Below the pieces are notes generated by a model. The model was not told where the DNA came from. It searched no databases and saw only the letters and a list, made by a program, of their open reading frames with translations. From the NCBI GenBank assembly GCA_949432885.1, contig CASQXY010000015.1, forward strand, positions 1 through 33,552: DNA of 33,552 nucleotides. The letters are read 5' to 3'. Below are positions 1 through 8,011 of the stretch, one piece after another. Numbering within the stretch: position 1 is the stretch's first letter; the number at the start of each line of letters is the position of its first letter. The position numbers and the translations under genes were made by a program. The DNA comes from an uncultured bacterium. Its GTDB lineage: Bacteria > Bacillota > Clostridia > Christensenellales > CAG-917.

Positions 1-1101
1 CAGGAAATCAAAAAGGATTTGGTGGGGCAGGAGGACATAGTAAACAACGTCGTTATCGCCATTATTGCGGGCGGCAACGTTTTGCTGGAAGGCGTGCCGG
101 GAGTCGGGAAAACGAGGCTTGTGCGTACGCTGGGCAAGGTGTTGGAGCTTCCGTTTTCCAGAATTCAGTTCACGCCCGATCTTATGCCGTCCGACGTTAC
201 GGGTACAAACGTAATCGAAAAGGACGCTTCGGGAAAGATGAATACGGTCTTTCAGCGCGGTCCTATCTTTGCGAATCTAGTGCTTGCGGACGAAATCAAC
301 CGAGCTACGCCCAAAACGCAGTCTGCCATGCTCGAAGTCATGCAGGAGCACAAGGTCACCGTCGCCAACGTATCCTATCCGATATCCGAGCCCTTCTTCG
401 TGCTCGCAACGCAGAATCCGATAGAGCAGGACGGCACTTATCCGCTGCCCGAGGCGCAGATGGACAGATTTATGTTCAAGCTGCTTGTGGGATTCCCGTC
501 GGTGAGCGAGCTTGCGGATATCGTCAATATGACGCAGATTACTATGGACGAGACCGCAAACGCAGTCGTGGACGGCGCGAAAATATTGCAAATGCGCGAG
601 CTTGCAAAAACCGTGCCTGTGGCGTCCGACGTTCTTTATTACGCTATGAGGCTGGTTGCGCGCACTCATCCCGAACTAGACGGGGGCGAAACCGCAAAGA
701 AATACGTCAAATACGGCTGTTCGCCTCGCGCGGGACAGGCATTGATTACGGCGGCAAAAGTACGCGCGCTTATTGACGGAAGATACAATGTGTCTTACGA
801 GGACATAAACGCGTTGGCGTATCCCGTCCTCAGACACAGAATAAAAATCAACTACACCGCAATCAACGAAAAACTGAGCGTGGACGACGTTATCGGGAAG
901 CTGATTTCGGAAAACGCAAAGGAAAAATACCGTATTCCCGCCTCCGAAACGTCAGAAAGCAAAACCGAAGCCGAGTCTATCGCTGTCGAAGAAGCTGCGG
1001 CAGAGGCGCTTGAAGACGCGGAGACAAATAATGCGGAGAGTAATTCCGCAAACGGGGAGAAGCCGAAGAAAAAACTCTTCGGAAAAAAGAATAGGGACTG
1101 A
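1..1101 (+). CDS. MoxR-family AAA+ ATPase (5' end outside window)
   Basis: AAA+ ATPase of the MoxR family, thought to act as a chaperone that remodels or inserts metal ions into vWA-domain partners. The frame is open to base 1, so the true start lies upstream; the TTG at 19 is internal to the conserved N-terminal helix (IKKDLVGQEDIV). Walker A, GVPGVGKT, is encoded at 91-114 and Walker B, LVLADEINRA, at about 277-306. The sensor-1 region (FVLATQNPIEQ) and the lid domain follow. The last 55 or so residues are an Ala/Glu-rich acidic linker ending in a basic KPKKKLFGKK segment, which the core family does not need; it may be a tether or docking tail (inference). The DUF58 gene starts 8 nt after the stop, the usual MoxR-DUF58-vWA order, so the two are almost certainly cotranscribed. 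Family assignment is secure; the partner role is inferred from neighbours. Confidence 0.93.
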   Translation, partial: QEIKKDLVGQEDIVNNVVIAIIAGGNVLLEGVPGVGKTRLVRTLGKVLELPFSRIQFTPDLMPSDVTGTNVIEKDASGKMNTVFQRGPIFANLVLADEINRATPKTQSAMLEVMQEHKVTVANVSYPISEPFFVLATQNPIEQDGTYPLPEAQMDRFMFKLLVGFPSVSELADIVNMTQITMDETANAVVDGAKILQMRELAKTVPVASDVLYYAMRLVARTHPELDGGETAKKYVKYGCSPRAGQALITAAKVRALIDGRYNVSYEDINALAYPVLRHRIKINYTAINEKLSVDDVIGKLISENAKEKYRIPASETSESKTEAESIAVEEAAAEALEDAETNNAESNSANGEKPKKKLFGKKNRD

Positions 1102-1109
1102 GCGTATAA

Positions 1110-1994
1110 ATGGGCGATATGGTCATAAACGAAGCGTTTCTGCAACAGGTCGAAATGTTGCAGACGGTGCTTAAAAATAACGTTGCCGGAATGTTCGGCG
1201 GCAATCACAAAAGCAGGACTTTCGGTTCGTCCTGCGAGTTTGCCGATTTCAGAAATTATATGTCGGGCGACGATATTACGAAGATAGACTGGAACGCGTA
1301 CGCCCGTTTTGAGACCTTATATCTCAAACTTTATCTTGACGAAAGACGTTTACATACCAAAATTTATCTTGACGCAAGCCAGTCTATGGCTTTCGGCAAC
1401 GGCAGGAAGAGGGAAGCGCAGTTGCAATTTGCGGCTACGCTCGCGTATCTGTCCGTATGCGAATTGGACAAGGTATCTGTATACGCCATACGCGAAAAAG
1501 AGATTACCGAGGTGATTCCCGCCGTTTCGGGAAGGGAAAGGTATTTTGCCGAAATCACCAAGCTCAACGAAATAGAATACGGCGAAGACTGCTTTATAAG
1601 CGAAAGTTTAATGCCCGCGCAGGTAGGTTATGGCGACGGATTATCCGTGATAATTTCCGACTTCCTAACTGACAACGACTATGAGAGGGCGATAGACTAT
1701 CTCGCGGATAAAAAGCGCGACCTGCTTTGCGTACAGGTTTTAAGCGCGGAGGAGCTCAATCCCAAAATAAGAGGCAAGAACGTTTTTTACGACAGCGAAA
1801 ACCAAAGCAGAAGCTATCGTAAGAATATAAATAGGGACATTATCAAAGCGTACAGGGAAGCCGTGCAATATGTGCAGGATAGGATACGCGATTACTGTAA
1901 TGCGCGCGGTGCGGAATATATCCTCATGCGCGACGACAAGCCCTTAAACGAGGTGTTTTTCCAACAGCTCGCTCAGTCGGAGGTGGTGAAATGA
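1110..1994 (+). CDS. DUF58 domain protein
   Basis: A 294-aa DUF58 protein, the standard partner of MoxR ATPases; its biochemical role is unknown. The family signature is clear: a GDDITKIDWNAYAR stretch near residue 55, then LYLKLYLDERR, then a vWA-like strand LDASQSMAFG with a DxSxSM pattern resembling a metal-ion site. It has no N-terminal membrane segments, unlike many longer DUF58 proteins, so this copy is probably cytosolic and corresponds to the compact 290-aa subfamily. The ATG at 1110 is chosen because the homologous core begins soon after it. Its stop overlaps the next start by 4 nt (ATGA), implying translational coupling. Upstream MoxR and downstream vWA membrane proteins suggest a membrane-associated ATPase-vWA complex (inference from context). 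Confidence 0.92.
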   Translation: MGDMVINEAFLQQVEMLQTVLKNNVAGMFGGNHKSRTFGSSCEFADFRNYMSGDDITKIDWNAYARFETLYLKLYLDERRLHTKIYLDASQSMAFGNGRKREAQLQFAATLAYLSVCELDKVSVYAIREKEITEVIPAVSGRERYFAEITKLNEIEYGEDCFISESLMPAQVGYGDGLSVIISDFLTDNDYERAIDYLADKKRDLLCVQVLSAEELNPKIRGKNVFYDSENQSRSYRKNINRDIIKAYREAVQYVQDRIRDYCNARGAEYILMRDDKPLNEVFFQQLAQSEVVK

Positions 1995-3886
1995 GTTTTA
2001 ACTATCCTCTCGGGCTTTTGGGCTTGCTCGGAATACCAGTTCTGATAATAATCTATATAATAAAGTCCAAATACACGGAGCAGACGGTCGCCTCGACATA
2101 TCTGTGGACGCTTAGCGAAAGGTTTCTGAAAAAGAGAAAGCCTATTTCAAAAATGACGGGAATACTTACGTTGATATTGCAGATTCTCGCCGTCATAGCC
2201 GCAAGCCTGCTCATCGCGCATCCCGTGTTCATCGTCAAGGCATCGGCAAACGAAATATTGTTTGTGCTGGACGGCTCCGCGAGCATGAACATGTCCTATG
2301 ACGGGGCTACGCGCTTTGAAAGAGCGCAGAGCGATATAAACAGAATAATCGACGACTCGCGCGGCGGCAGTTCATATACGCTTATATTTGTGCGCGACGG
2401 CGCAAACGTGGTTTTTGAAGGAATAACGGACAAAGAACAGGCAAAGTCCGACGTGAACTCGCTAAGCGCAGGGTGGAGCGAAGCCGATTGCTCTTCTGCC
2501 GTCAGTATTGCGCAAGAGTATTTCGACGCCAACCGTTCTGCCGTCGTTTATCTTGTGTCCGACAAACAGTATGAAGCGCTCAATATGACGCTCGTGGACG
2601 TCTCGCGCGGAGAAAACAATTTCGCTTTCACGGATTACGGATATAAGTATGAAAGCACGGGCGTATGCGGTACGGGTTCGGTCGTTTCCTATGCTTCCGA
2701 CGCGAACGTTGCGGTTGAGCTTTGGGCGAGCGTGAATATCGGAGACGAAGCGGTCAGATACGGCGGAACGTCAGTACAGCTTAAAAAAGGCGAGCCTAAG
2801 GAGTTTAGTATCTATTCGTCGCTTGCGGGTTTTGCGAGCCTTGAATTGCGTATCGCCTCGCGCGACGCTCTTGCACAGGACAACACCGTAGTGCTGTACG
2901 ACGAGGCAAAGTCTCAGGACAGAAAGGTTTTGATTGTCAGCGATTTGCAGGATTCGGTGTATCTGAAAAATGCTATATCGGGAGCGGGTAAAGCCGTCGT
3001 GGAAACTATGAGCGTAAAAAGATGGGAGCAAGGCGGGACGGAAGGATACGGGCTTTACGTATTTAACGGATACGCGCCCTCGGCGCTTCCAAAGAACGCC
3101 GCAGTCTGGCTGATAGACGCAATAGACGGAAGCGGAGACGGAACGGGACTCAGTTTCAGAGATTACGAAGTTCCGAGAGACACCACAGGCTCGGGCAGCT
3201 ATTATTCGGCAAAGTTCGCCGAAGAAAAGGAACTTTCATCCCAGCAGAGGAATTTGGTCAAAGGGCTTCTGAGACGTCCAGTGGCAATAAGAAAATATGC
3301 CAAATACGGAGTTCCGCGCAGCTTTACAACCATTATGAAGGTGAACGACAATCCCGTCATAGCGACGGGTCTCAACGAGAATAACGACAGGGAAGTGTTT
3401 TTCGCTTTCCGCGTCGGAGATTCCGATTTCGGTCTGTCGCCCGATTTTCTTATACTGGTGCGGAATTTGGTGGATTACTCCTTCCCGTCCGTATTGGAGC
3501 GGACAGATTATAAGTCGGGAGATATTATGAGTGTAAACGTAGTGCCCGGCTGTGAAAATATTTTGGTTACCGCTCCGTCGGGAAAGAGCGTAACGCTGGA
3601 TACGGTCGACAATGCGGTGTGCGAGGTCAGACTCGACGAGACGGGCATATACAGGCTCAACGTCAAGAAAACGGGCGCGGAGGAAACGACGCTGTACGCT
3701 TTTGCGGGCGTGCCTTATTCCGAAAGCAATCCGATAGGCGGCGGCGAGCTGGCGTTGAGCGGAGAGAGAGAATATAGTTATTCCGACGGATTTTACGATA
3801 GTCTGACGGCGTTTTTCATAGCGATAGCGGTGCTGTTGCTGGCAGATTGGGGGTTATACTGTTATGAGCAATATCAACTTCGATAA
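1991..3886 (+). CDS. BatA-like membrane protein with vWA domain
   Basis: A 631-aa membrane protein of the BatA / aerotolerance-regulator type. An N-terminal hydrophobic segment (about 8-25, PLGLLGLLGIPVLIIIYII) is followed by a short cytosolic loop and a second segment (about 55-80). A vWA domain then opens with LFVLDGSASMNMS, a DxSxS metal-ion site beginning at Asp94. The middle 300 residues look beta-rich and extracytoplasmic, with no recognised catalytic motif. A final transmembrane helix lies near 605-625 (AFFIAIAVLLLADWGLY), so the bulk should face outward. The ATG at 1991 overlaps the DUF58 stop by 4 nt and sits next to GGAGGTG, fixing the start. The 3' end overlaps the next gene by 23 nt. 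Classical BatA is about 330 aa, so this copy carries a large extra outer domain. Function is inferred only from the MoxR-DUF58 context. Confidence 0.85.
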   Translation: MSFNYPLGLLGLLGIPVLIIIYIIKSKYTEQTVASTYLWTLSERFLKKRKPISKMTGILTLILQILAVIAASLLIAHPVFIVKASANEILFVLDGSASMNMSYDGATRFERAQSDINRIIDDSRGGSSYTLIFVRDGANVVFEGITDKEQAKSDVNSLSAGWSEADCSSAVSIAQEYFDANRSAVVYLVSDKQYEALNMTLVDVSRGENNFAFTDYGYKYESTGVCGTGSVVSYASDANVAVELWASVNIGDEAVRYGGTSVQLKKGEPKEFSIYSSLAGFASLELRIASRDALAQDNTVVLYDEAKSQDRKVLIVSDLQDSVYLKNAISGAGKAVVETMSVKRWEQGGTEGYGLYVFNGYAPSALPKNAAVWLIDAIDGSGDGTGLSFRDYEVPRDTTGSGSYYSAKFAEEKELSSQQRNLVKGLLRRPVAIRKYAKYGVPRSFTTIMKVNDNPVIATGLNENNDREVFFAFRVGDSDFGLSPDFLILVRNLVDYSFPSVLERTDYKSGDIMSVNVVPGCENILVTAPSGKSVTLDTVDNAVCEVRLDETGIYRLNVKKTGAEETTLYAFAGVPYSESNPIGGGELALSGEREYSYSDGFYDSLTAFFIAIAVLLLADWGLYCYEQYQLR

Positions 3887-6554
3887 TCCTCTGTTATTGC
3901 TTGTGCTCCTGCCGCTTTTGGCAGTAGTCGCGGTGCCGTTTTTTATCGCGGTTCGCAAAGACAACGTAAACTTGCACAACGTTTTATCGCTGGTTTTACA
4001 CGTAGTAATTTGCGTGTGCGTTTCGCTTGCGATAAGCGGAATGTCGTATGAAAAGGTGATAACCGAAACCAACGTATACGTGCTTGCCGATGTTTCGTAT
4101 TCGGCGGAGCACAGCCTCGACGAAGTGCAGGAAAGCGTAAATAAGATAGCCGAAAAGCTCCCGAAAAATTCAAAAATGAGCGTGATATGCTTCGGGCGCA
4201 ATTATCAGATGATATCCGATTTGGGCGACGGCGTACCCAATATTGCGTCCGCCGATAAAGTCGACAGGAGTGCTACCGACATAGCCTCCGTCCTCCGCTA
4301 TGCAGGTAATATTTTTGACGAGGGAGTCATAAAGCGCATCATCGTCGTGACCGACGGCGCGGAGACGATTTCGTCAAATAACATAGTTAAAGTAGTCGGT
4401 TCGTTGTCTGAAAGGGGTATTTTGGTAGATGCGGTGTACATCGACGACAATATTCCCGACGACGTGCGCGAAATTCAGATAGATGCGGTCGACGCGGTTT
4501 CGTCTACCTATCTCGGCAAAGAAGAGGAAGCCCGAGTCCTGCTTAGGGTGAATGCGGGCGCAGCTGTAAACGGCAGTGAAGCGGAGCGCGTAAACGCGTA
4601 CGTCAGTCTATTCGGCGACGGGACGCTTGTCGCAAGAAAGGCGGTCAGTCTGTACGACGGACTCAACACGGTTTCGATTCCGCTGTCGACTTCATCAACG
4701 GGCGTAATCAAGTACGAGGTTAAAGTCGAGCCCGAGTCGGAAGGGGCGGATTATTCCTCTTATAACAATTCATACGCGTTCACGCAAAGAATAACCGACG
4801 AGAGGAACGTACTGTTTTTGGGCGGAAGCGCTCGGGATATTTCGGCTGGGAAAACGATATACGGGGAAAAGGACGTTACATATATCGACAATCCGTCGGC
4901 GGTTCCTCTCGGCATAGAGGATATGTGCGAGTATGACGAAATTGTGCTTTGCAATTTCGACGTGCGTACAATCCCCGCCTGCGATATGTTTCTGTCAAGT
5001 CTCGCGGCGCTTGTGGACGACTACGGGAAGACGCTCACAACGTACGGAAACACGTTTATTCAAGAGGACGACCCCGCGCAGGAGAATACGCCTCTCAAAA
5101 AACTGGAAGAGCTCCTCCCCGTGCGTATCGGCAATTTCAATCAAGATAAAAGGCTTATCGCAATCGTTCTCGACGTTTCTTTGAGCATGGGATTCAACGG
5201 ACGCTTTGCAGTCGCACAAAAGGCGGCGGTGGAACTCATAAAATCACTGAATACCACGGATACGGTTATGGTAGTAGGGTTTTCTGGCGTGATTGACGAA
5301 CTGCTCCCTCCGACCGCGCTTACTGCGACGAAGGTTATAGTCGAGAGGATAAACGAAGCGACCGTACAGAACGGCACAAATCTCAGCGCCGCTCTTACGC
5401 ACACCTACGAGCTTATGCCGAGGCGTTATCACGACAGACAGGTGATAATTATATCTGACGGGCTCGACCCCGAGAAAGACAGGGCGTCGGCGAAATCCAA
5501 AGCGCTCGAAATGTCGAAGGATAATATCTGTGTTTCAGCACTCGGTATTTTCCCGAGTGCGAACGACGGGAGTTTTTTGAACGACTTGGTCAAAAATTCC
5601 GCGCAGAAGACGGGCTCGTTCTACAAGAGCATAACACATGAGAGCCAAGCGCAGGGCGTAATACAGTCGATAAGCGAGGAGACTCGGCAGATACGTATGG
5701 AAGGGGACTACGAAGTGACCGTTCAAGCCCCCGACGAAGAGGTTTTGCGCGGAGTGACGTCTCTTGGCAATATAGGCGGCTTTTGGTACAGTCAGGCAAA
5801 GGATACGGAGCAGACCAAAACGGTGGTCACCGCAAAGTATTTCAGAGACAGGGTAACTTCGTTCGACGTTCCGCTTTACGTTTATTGGAAGGGAGGAGGA
5901 AAGGGCAAGGTGGTATCCTTCCTGTCCGACATCTCATCCCTTTGGACTTCCGAGTGGACGGAGGGATCGTCAGGCGCGCGCTTCCTTGAAAATATACCTT
6001 CTGCTGCGCTTCCCGACGAAAGGATAACCGCTCCGTTTATTTTGGATATCAGCGGCAAAGGGAACGCGACTCTTCTGTCAGTGAAAGCGTCGGCGTCTTT
6101 GCCTAAGGGCGCGGAGTTCAGCGCAACGGTGAAAGCACCAAACGGATTGCAGTATCACAAATTGCTGGCGTTTGATTCGGATTCTTACCTTGCGACTTTC
6201 ACGACGGATTCGCCCGGCACTTACAGCGTGCATTTGGAATACAGCTATAACGACCTGCATTACGAGTCCGAGGCGGAATTTACGATTCCGTATTATGCGG
6301 AGTATGACAGCTTTGCGTCGTACAGCAAATCGTATCTTTACAGATTGCTCGGCGAGAACGGCAAAATATTGGAGCTGGATGAGATAAGCGTTCTCGACCT
6401 GCCCAACGCGAAATATACGGTGTACACTTTCAGCTTTACGATAATACTGATGATAATCTGCGCCGTACTGTTTGTGATTGACGTAATAGTAAGGCAGATA
6501 AAGTGGCAGGATATAAAATCATTCCTAAAAGGATTGGGAAGGAGGCGCAAATGA
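3864..6554 (+). CDS. large membrane protein with two vWA-like domains
   Basis: An 896-aa membrane protein. Two N-terminal hydrophobic segments (about 9-28 and 40-60) lead into a first vWA-like domain starting YVLADVSYSAEHS (Asp76, DxSxS), with a downstream IIVVTDGAE strand. A beta-rich region follows. A second, better vWA domain starts IVLDVSLSMGFNGR (Asp437) and has the NGTNLSAAL threonine loop and a VIIISDG strand. It seems to be inserted in a glutamine-amidotransferase-like fold: VLFLGGSARD before it and GGGKGKVVSFLSD after it flank the domain. A C-terminal beta domain and one transmembrane helix (about 853-875) end the protein. It begins inside the preceding gene (23-nt overlap) and its stop overlaps the next start. 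Proteins of this layout occur beside MoxR/DUF58 genes. The GATase-like reading is tentative because no catalytic Cys is evident. Confidence 0.82.
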   Translation: MSNINFDNPLLLLVLLPLLAVVAVPFFIAVRKDNVNLHNVLSLVLHVVICVCVSLAISGMSYEKVITETNVYVLADVSYSAEHSLDEVQESVNKIAEKLPKNSKMSVICFGRNYQMISDLGDGVPNIASADKVDRSATDIASVLRYAGNIFDEGVIKRIIVVTDGAETISSNNIVKVVGSLSERGILVDAVYIDDNIPDDVREIQIDAVDAVSSTYLGKEEEARVLLRVNAGAAVNGSEAERVNAYVSLFGDGTLVARKAVSLYDGLNTVSIPLSTSSTGVIKYEVKVEPESEGADYSSYNNSYAFTQRITDERNVLFLGGSARDISAGKTIYGEKDVTYIDNPSAVPLGIEDMCEYDEIVLCNFDVRTIPACDMFLSSLAALVDDYGKTLTTYGNTFIQEDDPAQENTPLKKLEELLPVRIGNFNQDKRLIAIVLDVSLSMGFNGRFAVAQKAAVELIKSLNTTDTVMVVGFSGVIDELLPPTALTATKVIVERINEATVQNGTNLSAALTHTYELMPRRYHDRQVIIISDGLDPEKDRASAKSKALEMSKDNICVSALGIFPSANDGSFLNDLVKNSAQKTGSFYKSITHESQAQGVIQSISEETRQIRMEGDYEVTVQAPDEEVLRGVTSLGNIGGFWYSQAKDTEQTKTVVTAKYFRDRVTSFDVPLYVYWKGGGKGKVVSFLSDISSLWTSEWTEGSSGARFLENIPSAALPDERITAPFILDISGKGNATLLSVKASASLPKGAEFSATVKAPNGLQYHKLLAFDSDSYLATFTTDSPGTYSVHLEYSYNDLHYESEAEFTIPYYAEYDSFASYSKSYLYRLLGENGKILELDEISVLDLPNAKYTVYTFSFTIILMIICAVLFVIDVIVRQIKWQDIKSFLKGLGRRRK

Positions 6555-7984
6555 AAAAGAGATTTGTTATCGCAGTCTTGATTTTGATATGCGCCGCGTT
6601 TTGCTTCGTCGGCTGTAACGGCGGAAAGTATATCGAGAGCGGAGGCACGAATACGGGCGGAAGCGTTACGGGCAAGCCCGATAATCCCGATTTGCCCGAT
6701 AAGCCCGAAGAGCTGCCGGGAGAAGAGGACGAAACTTATACCGCGACTGTCTTTTACGACAGCGCGCCGTTCGACCCCAAGGATATAAATATATACGTCG
6801 TGTGGGTAAACGATTTGCAAGTCAAAAAAGTGCCGCTCGGCGCGGACGGAAAAGCCGACGCTGGCATGCTGGACGGACAGTATACGGTGTATCTTGAAGG
6901 ACTGCCGTCAAAATACTCTTACAATCCGAGCGGATACGTGGCGACATCTGAATCCAGAAGCGTCGCAATTCTGCTTACGGATATAACTGCGCCCGAGAGA
7001 GGCGATGGCAAGGGGCTGTACGCCGCGGACGGTTGCTATCAGATAAAATATGACGGCACTTACAGAGTAGTTTTGGAAAAGGAAGGTCAGGAAGTCTTTT
7101 ACGAATATATCACATCCGATTCGGGAATTTATGAGGTGGAGTCTTGGGTAAACGTATACGATAACGAAATCAATCCTTACGTTGTAAAATACAACGGCTC
7201 TTCGCAGTTTAAGTTCAACCCTCAAAAGCAGGACGACGGCGGTTATTTTCTGAAAGGCGGGTTTACGAAAAATTTCAGATTTGAATACAAAGTGGACAAA
7301 AGCGAGGTAGGCGGAACCTTTACCTTTGCCGTTGGCGCGGAAACCAAGTCGCAGGCATATCCCGTTGCAGTCGATTTCCAGATTAAGTATTTGGGAGAAT
7401 ACTCGTCGGAACTCGCCGATATAAGAGAAAAGCGTGCGGAGGAGGCAAACACGCCGGCTAAGGAGAAGCAGGCGGGAGAGACGTTTGTTTATGCGGATTT
7501 GAATACTAAGGTGTTCGATATGTCAAATTACAGATATAACGAAAATACCAAGTTCTATCATTATTACAATGAAACGGAATACGCGGAGGATATCTTCGGA
7601 TACGGTAAAGGATACGGGCCTATACTGTGCTGTATGATTACTAAAACGGCTCCGTCGTACAGTACGACTTCGCTTTTCAACGCGAACGCCGTCGGTCCTT
7701 ACAGAGCAAACTATCTTAGAATTTATAACTGTTGGGTGGAAGAGGAGAGCAAGTTTGTCGTATACGACTATGTGAAATTTATCAGGGAAGATTATGTCTC
7801 CGTTTGCAACAGCGACGGCGTGTGCTACGTCACGGAAGAGCTGAAACAACTTCTTCAAAAGTTTGCGGAGAATCATTCGCTGTATACCGACGGCGTAAGC
7901 GCCGTTATGGGAACGCCCGAAATCAAAGGGTATTCCGCCAATCAAGACGCGTTATGGCTGTTTGCGTGCGGCTTTTACAGATAG
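6551..7984 (+). CDS. lipoprotein of unknown function
   Basis: A 477-aa predicted lipoprotein. The signal peptide MKKRFVIAVLILICAAFC ends in lipobox FVGC, with Cys22 as the lipidation site. A low-complexity Gly/Thr/Pro/Asp/Glu tether (about 23-62) follows, as in lipoproteins that stand off the membrane. The remainder is beta-rich and rich in Tyr, Asp and Lys. I do not recognise a family or catalytic motif. A GTG at 6503 would give 16 more residues, but ATG 6551 is preferred: it has a GGAAGGAGG ribosome-binding site just upstream, starts directly with the signal peptide, and overlaps the preceding stop as ATGA. Tight coupling to the MoxR/vWA genes suggests it is an outer-face partner of that complex (inference). 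Confidence 0.85.
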   Translation: MKKRFVIAVLILICAAFCFVGCNGGKYIESGGTNTGGSVTGKPDNPDLPDKPEELPGEEDETYTATVFYDSAPFDPKDINIYVVWVNDLQVKKVPLGADGKADAGMLDGQYTVYLEGLPSKYSYNPSGYVATSESRSVAILLTDITAPERGDGKGLYAADGCYQIKYDGTYRVVLEKEGQEVFYEYITSDSGIYEVESWVNVYDNEINPYVVKYNGSSQFKFNPQKQDDGGYFLKGGFTKNFRFEYKVDKSEVGGTFTFAVGAETKSQAYPVAVDFQIKYLGEYSSELADIREKRAEEANTPAKEKQAGETFVYADLNTKVFDMSNYRYNENTKFYHYYNETEYAEDIFGYGKGYGPILCCMITKTAPSYSTTSLFNANAVGPYRANYLRIYNCWVEEESKFVVYDYVKFIREDYVSVCNSDGVCYVTEELKQLLQKFAENHSLYTDGVSAVMGTPEIKGYSANQDALWLFACGFYR

Positions 7985-8011
7985 CAATCCCAAGAAAACG
8001 CAAGGTGAATT

